From assembly GCF_000524195.1 (NCBI RefSeq), contig NW_020170472.1, forward strand, positions 152,370 through 185,383: a stretch of 33,014 nucleotides of DNA, in the 5' to 3' direction. Every line of letters begins with the position of its first letter. Position 1 is the stretch's first letter. Below, one piece after another: positions 12,701 through 18,915 of this stretch. A program made the position numbers and the translations under genes. Source of the DNA: Echinococcus granulosus. Its lineage: Eukaryota > Platyhelminthes > Cestoda > Cyclophyllidea > Taeniidae. The notes beneath the pieces are model-generated. The model was not told the origin of the DNA. It worked only from the letters and a program-made list of their open reading frames with translations, and ran no database searches.

Positions 12701-12754
12701 AAACGCCGTCGGTTAGCTCCTTCAAGCGCTTTGAAGGAAAAAAATCTGCCATAA
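3629..12754 (+). CDS. NPEPPS-like: Puromycin-sensitive aminopeptidase-like M1 zinc metallopeptidase (15 exons, whole gene)
   Basis: M1 aminopeptidases remove N-terminal residues from peptides; the PSA branch is mainly cytosolic and trims peptides downstream of the proteasome. Exons joined by hand: 3629-3754, 3922-3994, 4039-4106, 4151-4276, 4347-4454, 5502-5929, 6964-7171, 8337-8408, 8536-8640, 9397-9637, 9963-10556, 11123-11385, 11793-12053, 12398-12445, 12530-12754. All phases agree, giving 981 residues plus TAA (human PSA: 919). Visible landmarks are NAMEN at 299-303, the zinc motif HEVSH at 335-339 with the third ligand E358 exactly 18 residues later, catalytic Tyr421 (in SYQKG), and a basic PKRRR at 964-968. 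No signal peptide or membrane segment follows Met 3629, which fits a soluble enzyme. The alignment to the PSA group runs end to end (for example [55 protein letters not shown]). Family assignment is near certain; the exact orthologue name is inferred from recalled family sequence, not from a search. Confidence 0.95.
3922..3994 (+). CDS. Aminopeptidase exon 2
   Basis: Starts after the acceptor gtttaag and reads [18 protein letters not shown], the conserved segment with the N-x-I-x-x-N-x-x-x-L/I-x-I pattern of M1 N-terminal domains. It ends in phase 1 at donor gtaagc and is followed by a 44-nt intron. Confidence 0.88.
4039..4106 (+). CDS. Aminopeptidase exon 3
   Basis: Completes a split Thr codon, then reads [18 protein letters not shown] and TELQ, matching the PSA segment before the TGxGxLxIxF strand. 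Ends in phase 0 at donor gttgat. The next intron is again 44 nt (4107-4150). Confidence 0.88.
4151..4276 (+). CDS. Aminopeptidase exon 4 (GC donor)
   Basis: Begins [20 protein letters not shown] and ends at IIATQFE, equivalent to the PSA stretch that ends TQFEA. The best donor is gcaagt, a GC-type 5' splice site with otherwise perfect consensus (GAG|GCAAGT), phase 0. An alternative GT donor four bases later (gttcta, 4281) paired with the acceptor ending at 4350 also keeps frame and length, and would read FEAMFARR instead of FESVFARR. Confidence 0.85.
4347..4454 (+). CDS. Aminopeptidase exon 5
   Basis: Carries [20 protein letters not shown] and then [11 protein letters not shown], the conserved M1 segment with RRxFPCxDEP. 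Tryptophan or phenylalanine is usual where this protein has Met (CMDEP), and the usual TDARR is M/VFARR. Start 4347 assumes the GC donor of exon 4; 4351 is the alternative. Donor gttagt, phase 0. Confidence 0.87.
4455..5501 (+). other. Intron 5 of the aminopeptidase
   Basis: 1047 nt with donor gttagt and acceptor tttccag. Contains short open frames only; no conserved protein recognised. The middle part (about 5150-5400) is less AT-rich than the rest and could be an old inserted repeat, but no copy was found elsewhere in the window. Confidence 0.7.
5502..5929 (+). CDS. Aminopeptidase exon 6 (NAMEN motif)
   Basis: Residues 168-310. Contains [20 protein letters not shown], then a Ser-rich loop of about 20 residues absent from human PSA (around [17 protein letters not shown]), then [18 protein letters not shown] and the exopeptidase motif read as [12 protein letters not shown]. 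The motif normally begins with Gly (GAMEN), which binds the substrate N-terminus. Ends within an Arg codon (AG|gtgagt), phase 2. Confidence 0.95.
5930..6963 (+). other. Intron 6 of the aminopeptidase
   Basis: 1034 nt with donor gtgagt and acceptor gtttccag. Short open frames at about 6497-6709 and 6710-6963 look like chance readings; the second only appears long because it runs into exon 7. Confidence 0.75.
6964..7171 (+). CDS. Aminopeptidase exon 7 (catalytic zinc site)
   Basis: Residues 310-379. Begins by completing Arg and reads [12 protein letters not shown], then [19 protein letters not shown], then [24 protein letters not shown] supplies zinc ligands His335 and His339 and general base Glu336; Glu358 in LNEGF is the third ligand. 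The residue after the second His is Met where Gln is usual. Donor gtaagt, phase 0. The exon is the strongest single proof of family. Confidence 0.97.
7172..8336 (+). other. Intron 7 of the aminopeptidase
   Basis: 1165 nt, the longest intron. Minus-strand open frame at 7782-8030 (82 codons) shows no recognisable domain. The acceptor is ttgttttttag. Nothing else supported. Confidence 0.75.
8337..8408 (+). CDS. Aminopeptidase exon 8
   Basis: 24 codons reading [20 protein letters not shown] and HPIQ, equivalent to the PSA helix followed by the conserved L(D)xLxxSHPI segment C-terminal to the zinc site. Donor gtttgc, phase 0. Confidence 0.9.
8536..8640 (+). CDS. Aminopeptidase exon 9 (catalytic Tyr)
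   Basis: 35 codons: [20 protein letters not shown], then [15 protein letters not shown]. Tyr421 in SYQKG corresponds to the transition-state-stabilising Tyr of M1 enzymes, and GSxVIRML is a family signature. Donor gtgagt, phase 0. Confidence 0.94.
8641..9396 (+). other. Intron 9, with an exon-like relic near 8734-8794
   Basis: 756 nt. Around 8735-8794 one frame reads [20 protein letters not shown], which resembles the protein across the exon 9/10 junction ([18 protein letters not shown]) with the YMG and GL pairs at identical spacing. The stretch cannot be spliced in frame between exons 9 and 10 with the visible AG site, so I treat it as a possible relic, not an exon. Confidence 0.45.
9397..9637 (+). 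CDS. Aminopeptidase exon 10
   Basis: Residues 439-519. Reads [20 protein letters not shown] and [11 protein letters not shown], then [15 protein letters not shown], the M1 segment with NAxTxDLW and WTxQxGxPV. Acceptor cttttgcag; ends in phase 1 with donor gtgaga. Confidence 0.94.
9638..9962 (+). other. Intron 10 of the aminopeptidase
   Basis: 325 nt, donor gtgaga and acceptor caatgtctag. AT-rich with pyrimidine-rich stretches; no other signal seen. Confidence 0.8.
9963..10556 (+). CDS. Aminopeptidase exon 11
   Basis: Longest coding exon (594 nt), residues 519-717. Begins by completing Glu, then [21 protein letters not shown] Pro/Ser/Glu-rich insert (about residues 549-577, [19 protein letters not shown] and following) is longer than the equivalent human loop and is probably disordered. 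It continues with [30 protein letters not shown] and VWSVLSEGL, entering the C-terminal ERAP1_C-like helical domain. Ends in phase 1 at gtgagt. Confidence 0.94.
11123..11385 (+). CDS. Aminopeptidase exon 12
   Basis: Residues 717-804. Starts after a long pyrimidine tract and CAG, reads [18 protein letters not shown], then [18 protein letters not shown] and [17 protein letters not shown], matching the PSA helical repeats (LGKxGxxxxxxxAxxxF, ADLRxxVYxxxxxxG). Donor gtaaag, phase 0. Confidence 0.92.
11793..12053 (+). CDS. Aminopeptidase exon 13
   Basis: 87 codons. Reads [20 protein letters not shown], then [19 protein letters not shown] and [20 protein letters not shown]. This matches the PSA block QEEKNRIxxxLGAT followed by VRxQD. 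Acceptor ctctaccgacag, donor gtaggt, phase 0. Confidence 0.93.
12398..12445 (+). CDS. Aminopeptidase exon 14 (mini-exon)
   Basis: Only 16 codons, [16 protein letters not shown], between acceptor attcttttag and donor gtaagg, phase 0. It is equivalent to the short segment of PSA that ends in the helix leading to KAFFE. Small enough to be missed by gene finders. Confidence 0.85.
12530..12754 (+). CDS. Aminopeptidase exon 15 (terminal)
   Basis: Begins [20 protein letters not shown], then [19 protein letters not shown], matching the last PSA helices (AFFExHPxPxxxRxIxQ, then WLKRDxExIxxYL). A divergent tail follows with the basic PKRRR cluster (964-968), a possible monopartite nuclear-localisation signal that human PSA lacks at this spot. 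TAA at 12752-12754. Acceptor tgttttcag. Confidence 0.94.
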   Translation, partial: AFYEEHDVPCPRVIQQTLEAVKINVAQWKRDEKAVSTFLNNLADKDKPISPSHHVSPKRRRLAPSSALKEKNLP

Positions 12755-12901
12755 ATAGTTTTGTGGAAGCGGACTTTTGCGCCGTTGAATACGAGGAAGG
12801 ATAGATGATGTGCAGATGGATGAAAGGATAGTTGGGTCTGTCATAGGTGAACTGATGGGGGGCTGTAGACATCATTTGCTAGGTGAAGTGGTGGACGGCC
12901 A

Positions 12902-12907
12902 AATAAA
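12902..12907 (+). promoter_or_regulatory. Polyadenylation signal of the aminopeptidase (AATAAA)
   Basis: A canonical AATAAA lies 148 nt after the stop codon, giving a plausible short 3' UTR. A second AATAAA is at 13166-13171 and could serve a longer transcript. Position is the only evidence. Confidence 0.5.
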
Positions 12908-13449
12908 CTGATGGCTGCACGGATGAGGAATTGGACGAGTAGATGGGCGAATGGGAGGCTCGATAGTTTATAAACTTAACATCTAGGATCACCATACATC
13001 GTTGCAGGTCACGGGCACTGAAGTTAGAGGGTACGCGAGTCATGCACAAACCGAAGGAGTGGGAGTAGGTCCCAGTGTTCTAATGTCCAAACGTCCGAAT
13101 GGACTATTTGGCGAAAAATGCGATCGAATCAAACTGTCAGTTTGGTTGTGCAGGACCTACGATTTAATAAATATTGACCATGATGATAAATATCTGGAAG
13201 CAATCTAGTCTTAATGAGTTTTCCCCATTAAAAACCAAACCCTTTTTTATGTATGAATATTTATAGTCAGACTAACCAGACGCATAACCATAGAGACGTG
13301 AACACTTGGTGATAAATTCAGAATAAGGGTGATTAACTTCCAGTGGCAAAAGATCCTGCGTTCCTCTCTTCCGCCTTGGCTTTCATGGCCTTGAGGTGAG
13401 TAGAGTAACTGGGTAGGGGGATATTTTTATTTGGTAGTAATATTTTAAA
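12908..13449. other. Gap between the aminopeptidase and the repeat-flanked segment
   Basis: No convincing gene. Contains the tail of the GATGGA-rich texture and an AATAAA at 13166. A 68-codon open frame at 13002-13208 has no recognisable features. Confidence 0.6.
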
Positions 13450-13885
13450 CAGGAAACAAAGTTTAGGGAAACGCACGTTCAGAGCATACATCTCCTTCCT
13501 CGCCAATCGATGACGACTCTTTCGTCACAGGATTTGTGTTCACTGAGCGCTTCTCATCGAAGAGGTGCATTCAGGCCAATGCGCATTGCATCGCGCCTTA
13601 TGGGTGGTCTCTGCATATTCCATCGGCGGTGGTCATTTTTCTTCGATTAGTAAGCAAGCTTCCTTTACTTTACCCAATGGGTGGTCTTCCTTTACACGAA
13701 GGTGTTCTATTGTGGTTACTCGTAATCGCTCGGGTACGAAGTTGTGCATTGCAAACAGGGTAGTTTTTTGGTGAGATGATTTACATTACCCCGAATGCAT
13801 CTTTGGCACATGGATGGTGGAACTTGTAGTATACCGCGGGAGACGCTATCGGTCTGTATGTGTTATGCCTCCTTCCTGCTAGTTG
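13450..13885 (+). repeat. Diverged direct repeat, copy 1 (candidate 5' LTR)
   Basis: Aligns colinearly with 16095-16556. Shared words in order are ggaacgcac/gaaacgcac, atcgatgacgact, tgtgctcactgagcgcttctc (tgttcactgagcgcttctc here), ttatgggtggtctct, ggcggt, gtacgaagttg, gcattgcaaa, gaatgcatctt and ggatggtggaactt. Divergence is substantial, with indels, so the duplication is old. Boundaries are by eye to within about 20 nt. Confidence 0.75.
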
Positions 13886-13983
13886 TTAAGCTGGTTGTGT
13901 CTGTGTTTGTTTGGAGAAGGAAGCTTACTCTGAACCAGCACAACTACGATCGCTGTACCCCACTTTTAATAATACACCAATAA

Positions 13984-14308
13984 AGAAAGTCTTCATTGAA
14001 TGAGTCTTCTCATCAAAAGGAAATTGAGGCCAAGGCAAAGGCGATAAACACCGAACCGATTAAAATAAGGTATGGACTTTAACTAACATGGCTTGCTAAG
14101 AATCAGGGAAGATTTGAGACTCCACGAACTGGATTCATCTGGTAGTCATCCAGATGCAATACCTCCTCTGTTGGAAGAAAAAGAGCGTCTGGTTGAAATG
14201 ATGGTCGGAGACGAGATCATAAAGCCACCTAAGTTACCACGGGCAGCACAATTTGCTCTGGTGATAAAGACGAAAGTCTACGGCTGCGAGCCAACTAAAG
14301 AAAGCTGA
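13984..14308 (+). CDS. Small unidentified two-exon-like ORF
   Basis: An open frame ending NTEPIKIR (split Arg, AG at 14068-14069) is followed by a 31-nt candidate intron (14070-14100, gtatgg...aactaac...gctaag, including a branch-point-like CTAAC) and resumes in phase with IREDLRLHELDSSGSHPDAI, then LLEEKERLVEMMVGDEI, ending TKES with TGA. The unspliced second part is open for 71 codons. There is no ATG in frame at the 5' end and a stop at 13978-13980, so an upstream exon would be required. The sequence is charged and Glu/Lys-rich with no domain I recognise. It may be a real exon pair, a retroelement gag remnant, or chance. Confidence 0.25.
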
Positions 14309-14789
14309 ACTCAGTAACAAAGAAGGATACCCTTCCATTACCCCCACATCAACGCTTCGCTAGACGGGGACGGTACTCAAAGAGACGAGGAGGCTATGTA
14401 ACAATTTAGCCAAACCTACCTTTAGGGTGAGTTAGGTGAATTAGCTAACCGCATCCATCAAGACAATGCTCAATTTAACCTTTGAAGACGGACATTACCT
14501 AATGACTGAAGACGTGAGACTGTGTGAAGTCGTCCTGAGTGTCGACCGTTCAGAACGCAAATGAGATTAGGGGAATGAGTGTTATGAAGAGAACTGCACG
14601 TGAACAATGTGGAAGCTGAATTGCGGGAGATGAGTTTGTATAACGGGTAGGGGGAAAAACTCCGAAATCACCGATTTTACCTTCCTCACGTCAATTTCTC
14701 ACAGCATTCCTCTGCTACATGTTGACCTTGAATAATCGCATTGAAAGGGTAAATTTGAGTGGCACTGACAGGAGCTAGGTTAGGTTACA

Positions 14790-15083
14790 TTGCAGCCCTT
14801 GGCAATCACTCACAGGTACACTTACCCTAAAGCAGAGCGCCAGTGCATGCAGCGCTTCATTAGTGCTTTGTTCAGGTTTTATACTCACCTTCAAATACTC
14901 CGCCAAGTCGGAGCTGACCGACCACTTACCGGTAGTACTGTCAGTATTTTACAGCATGGAACGATGTCGGATCTACTGATTTTACCAATTTGTACGGAAG
15001 AATTTGCTTTCGTGAGCATTTGTGACTTGCGTAATCCTGGTGCAGTTTCTAGGGATGATATTACTCCCTTTTACCTGAAATAG
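14790..15083 (+). pseudogene. Possible Gypsy-type reverse-transcriptase fragment
   Basis: The open frame contains ERQCMQRFISALFRFYTHLQ followed 9 residues later by DRPLTG. Gypsy/Ty3 pol has a conserved stretch between RT and RNase H of the form K-x-L-QRFLG-x-x-NFYRRF...PLT. The match is partial, with one-residue offsets, and the remainder (ending DDITPFYLK, stop 15081-15083) is unrecognised. This is a weak pattern match supported mainly by the flanking direct repeats. Confidence 0.3.
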
Positions 15084-15310
15084 TCGATATAGCCATTTCC
15101 ACACAATTATCATCTATCTACAAGCGAGGCTAACTTTTTATCTTCAGCTACCGTCATGGATGACACCCTTGCATCAATCATCAAAAGAGGGTAACGCTTA
15201 GTTATATTACCTTATTTGAGCTACGAAACAATCTACGCATTCTTTCTTGATTCGAGCACTCTCTGGGGGAAAGTGTAACAGGAGCATGGAGCTGTCTGTC
15301 TCAAATTGGC

Positions 15311-15410
15311 NNNNNNNNNNNNNNNNNNNNNNNNNNNNNNNNNNNNNNNNNNNNNNNNNNNNNNNNNNNNNNNNNNNNNNNNNNNNNNNNNNNNNNNNNN
15401 NNNNNNNNNN
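15311..15410. other. Assembly gap (100 N)
   Basis: Exactly 100 N bases, the usual scaffold placeholder, so the true gap size is unknown. It lies inside the repeat-flanked segment, consistent with repetitive DNA breaking the assembly. Open frames drawn across it are meaningless. Confidence 0.98.
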
Positions 15411-16094
15411 TGGGAATTGGGCGAATCCCAGCAGCATATACCTCTTGCCACGCCAAGCTGGAAAGGAACTACAACACAAGGAAGTGTTAAATTTTAAGTA
15501 ACTATACTCCACTCAATGCAAACAGAGGAGTGAGATTTGCACTTGACTAGCGTCTTGTTGGCCAAGGAGCTTCCTGTTTGCTGCCCTTGCCTGCATTCTC
15601 AACACAGTTTTTCTGTTTCGATTAGCTAAGTATTTCGTTTTATAGTGGCTAGCCACTGAATAGTGAAGAATGTGTTTTTCTTAGCACTACTACCTTATGA
15701 TGGTTTGCACCTCTTCTCTGGCTGACTTCACTGTCAACATGCTGGCAAGTAAATGAGCAACTGCCAATAAAATCCATTGGCTTATTAACCCTTCTCCACA
15801 CAATAACTCTTATAATATTCATTGCTCAAAGTACTCTCCAAGAAGAGAATGGCCTTAAGCGACCAAATACTTGACACAATACCGCAGCATTTCACACTGC
15901 CTTAGGTGAATTACAACTACTCCAACGAAATACAGGTGACTCTGATACACAAGCATTAAACATTTGATAACTTGTGTCTGCCATAAATGGAACAGCTCCG
16001 AGTGTAAACAACTCCGTGTTTATCCCTTCCTCCTTGACCTTCATCACCAAGCAATGAGTAGACTGACCACTTAAAGACATTTTATTCGCGGTAC

Positions 16095-16556
16095 ATTGAC
16101 CAGGGAACAGGGATTGGGGGAACGCACTTCTCTTCCCTCAGCGATCGATGACGACTGTTCGGTAATGTGATCTGTGCTCACTGAGCGCTTCTCACCTGAG
16201 AAGTGTACTCAAGCAAACACGTCTTGCACCGCCCCATCGTCTTTTTGAGCACAGTTCTCGGGGCCCTCCTTATGGGTGGTCTCTACGTATGCCATCAGTG
16301 GCGGTCTTTCTTCTTTCGTTAGTACGCAAGCGTCATTTTTATATGCGACAGGTGGTACAGTCTTATGCGGACGTGCCTCGGTGTGATGAAGGGCGATTAA
16401 CGGAGTACGAAGTTGCACATTGCAAAGGCGATGGTTTGCCGGTAAGATGACTTCAATCACTGGGAATGCATCTTGCCCCACGGATGGTGGAACTTGCGAC
16501 GTACTTCAGGTGAGGGGATCGGTTTGTATACCTGTACTGACTCTCCTTTTTAGAGG
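16095..16556 (+). repeat. Diverged direct repeat, copy 2 (candidate 3' LTR)
   Basis: Same orientation as copy 1 and about 2.65 kb downstream. It is preceded and begun by the purine-rich agggaacagggattggggga, which could be a polypurine tract although copy 1 has a similar start. A 90-codon minus-strand open frame (16209-16481) lies within it; I do not recognise it. Confidence 0.75.
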
Positions 16557-17680
16557 ACGTTAGTCCGACTGATATACGGCAGTCGTAGGTGTTCACGTGC
16601 AATTGTGAAAGCTTGTTTCATTTCTTCTTTCAGTTGGCTCACATGAAGAACACAAAGATACCCAGGAATGACCTCATTCTTAGAATTCTTTCAGACAGTG
16701 GTTACCTAAAATTTCATACCACTACACCCTTTACATATTTGGATGCCATTTCACTTAACATAAAATTTGGCAGAACAGTGCCACATTTCTGTAGGGACAC
16801 ATTAAACACTGCTCAGTAGGGTAGATTGACGGGATGGTTGCCTATTCAATAAAAGCATCACGTAATTGGGGATTCATAAAAGATCTTAATAAATGATGCG
16901 GAGACAGATTGCCGTCTTTCCCATCGTTGGATTTACGGCGAAAAAAAGGCACTGATTGAGCCGGTACTACCTTCAAAAAGGTAAAAAAGATATTCATGTC
17001 GCACAACTCATTCCCCCTTATGCTCCCCAAATTAATGCTTCCGTTCGTCAGACCCTTTTGGATTAACCTAACCAATTACCAAGTAAACTGAGGATAGAAA
17101 AGTGCTAGGTTCTCCTAGATTGTCGTTTTTGCGAACGACATAAAGCAAAATCAGGTCTTTCGGTGCATGCTACTTAGGTAAGTCAGTAGACAGGTGGTTA
17201 CGTTGTCAAAAGTCAAGCTTCTACCAAAACTTGGAAGGATGGTATTTCCCGAAAGTACTTTATAACGCGTGACAGATCCTAATAAGCAAACCCGTGTTTC
17301 CCGTCTCACATATAAATCCGTTAGTATTTCTAGCAAATCAGATTCAAATGTCACTTTTCTCCGACAGCAATGAATAAACAACCTGTCTTTAAATGTCAAT
17401 CAGCTGTCAGATTTGATAGACTTTGGTACCCACTGCGAGTGACATGCCTCAAAAGGATAAAAAGAGTGTAGGGAAGTACTGAAGCCTGTATTTCGTAAGT
17501 TGCACAAGATGGAGGGACTATGGATTACAAAAAAAAAGAAATTTGTTCAAAACTCTGCATTACGTGGTAAAGCATATGATGAGGTTGCGGAAAACAACAT
17601 CGAAACTGGAGATTAAACGCTTGATATCCAGGTGTAGGTGGGAATTTAATCACTATGTGCCAAATACTTAGACGTTCATA
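16557..17680. other. Intergenic, no gene recognised
   Basis: A 76-codon frame at 16589-16819 follows an acceptor-like ttcttctttcag (ending 16634) and reads LAHMKNTKIPRNDLILRIL, with no family I know. Minus-strand frames at 16842-17075 and 17151-17399 are equally anonymous. The segment is otherwise unremarkable AT-rich DNA. Confidence 0.5.
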
Positions 17681-17742
17681 TTAGCAAAATCTCTTCTTCT
17701 GATTAGTCTATTTTCTTTACTAGCGTCGCCAGTGCAACACTG

Positions 17743-18373
17743 TTGCCCACAGTGATGGAGGCTGTCGATCCTGCCAATGCCTATGCAACTGTAACGGGGA
17801 AAACAAACATCAAGCAGGTAGAAGGTGATCCAAACATGGTAAGACAGGGTGAGGCGGGTTACGTCAAGACATGGCGAGGCAAAGCAAAGCAATCTTGTAG
17901 ACCACCCAACGTCATCAAGACCTGTCTCCTAAGTGAGTGCATCACGTCGTTTATGGTTCATCATCATCTGTTTCACGGGCTGCATACCACGACCACAGCT
18001 GGACACCGGTTTCGCTGACACCACTATCATATGGGAGAGACTGGGGCTGCCAACTGGCAAATCCCAACAGCATAAAATTTTAAGCGCTAGTAGTGTAGTT
18101 AGTGACCAACTGAAATTCGCTGCTCAACTGGAGTGTTCGGTATCCTTTCAGGACACACCATTCGCCGAAATGTTCTACACATACGACCTGCATGGTCTGC
18201 GCTGGTTCAGAAAACTGAGTCTAGAGGAACTATTGGCTAACACCATTTGCAATCAAGAGCACATGACAGCCATGTTCCCTGAGCGGTCAGCGATATTCGT
18301 CGGAAATAGTGCTTCAGCCTTCCACATTAATAACGGTGTTGGGACTCATCCGGAAATTACTGCCGGTTTTTAA
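17743..18373 (+). CDS. Unidentified exon-like ORFs (cluster, part 1)
   Basis: Two overlapping + frames. The first (from 17743) reads PTVMEAVDPANAYATVTGKT and then NIKQ at a possible donor (CAG|gtagaa, 17818). The second, open 17933-18373, has a strong acceptor-like gtatcctttcag ending at 18151, after which DTPFAEMFYTYDLHGLRWF begins, continuing to a TAA at 18371. Joining 17817 to 18152 keeps phase 0. GC content is higher than in the surroundings, as in exons. I recognise no domain, and no start codon or upstream exon is secure. It could be a gene or a transposon relic. Confidence 0.25.
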
Positions 18374-18540
18374 CAGGTGGCAAGCAAACCTCCAAAACCT
18401 CCACCAATAACTTACCCCCAAGCTGGAAGAGTCCCAATCACGTCACGTCACGACTCCATCTCGACTTCGTCAGTTTAATCCACGATGATTCGTACCTCAT
18501 AAATTGTAGTCCATGCCTTATTCGGGTTGACGCCTTTTCA

Positions 18541-18915
18541 GTGGCCGTAGACAGCAAGTACGAGCCTTCCTACAGCCACCATGACGTTGCATATGCTGAA
18601 CCAATTCTTAAGGCAATTCCCATTACTAAAGACGTTGATCATGAACACCGAACGCTGCTTAAATCACAAAGGGCCCCACTGACCTTCGATGCCGATATTT
18701 TGTTGCGCACATTTTCTCCAGCGTTTGAACCTCAATCCATAAGACCAGTGAAGAAGTTCGTTAAAGTTCACGTTCAATCAGGTACTACTGAAGCTGCAAA
18801 AGGAGAAAAAAGGAATGGGGGGAGCAGCTGTCGATATTCTGCGAACGTTTCTACTGGCTGTTGCGAAGAGAACCTATGTGAAGGGAAGGACAAAGGTCAG
18901 GCTATGGTTTGGTAA
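18541..18915 (+). CDS. Unidentified exon-like ORF (cluster, part 2)
   Basis: 124 codons open to TAA at 18913-18915, preceded by acceptor-like gacgccttttcag (ending 18541). It reads AVDSKYEPSYSHHDVAYAEP, then FDADILLRTFSPAFEPQSI, then a Lys/Gly/Cys-rich tail (CCEENLCEGKDKGQ). An AATAAA-type signal (aattaataaaatcg, about 19008-19021) follows by about 100 nt, as expected for a terminal exon. I know no family for it. Longer than most chance frames nearby, but the evidence for expression is only structural. Confidence 0.25.
   Translation: MAVDSKYEPSYSHHDVAYAEPILKAIPITKDVDHEHRTLLKSQRAPLTFDADILLRTFSPAFEPQSIRPVKKFVKVHVQSGTTEAAKGEKRNGGSSCRYSANVSTGCCEENLCEGKDKGQAMVW

Larger units (their letters stand above)
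10730..12980 (+). repeat. Degenerate GATGGA/GAATGA purine-rich texture in introns 11-13 and 3' flank
   Basis: Introns 11 (10557-11122), 12 (11386-11792) and 13 (12054-12397) and the sequence after the stop codon all contain many scattered GGATGGA, GATGAA, GAATGA and AGTAGATG words on the + strand, for example gatgaatcgatgaatc near 11010, cggatggatggg near 11438, aatggatggatggaag near 12105 and gatgatgtgcagatggatga near 12803. The exons between lack this texture, and introns 1-10 do not show it. It looks like decayed simple-sequence or minisatellite expansion, though no exact tandem array remains. Confidence 0.5.
13450..16556. mobile_element. Candidate decayed LTR-type retroelement
   Basis: Two diverged direct repeats of about 440-460 bp bracket about 2.2 kb that includes a possible Gypsy reverse-transcriptase scrap at 14790-15083 and an assembly gap of unknown true length. 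That layout is what an old, mostly deleted LTR element leaves. I could not identify terminal TG..CA ends, a primer-binding site, or target-site duplications, so a simple segmental duplication of an unrelated repeat remains possible. Confidence 0.35.

Noticed and set aside
15207..15512. Open frames spanning the N run
   Set aside because: They are open only because N codons cannot be stops; the gap length is artificial.
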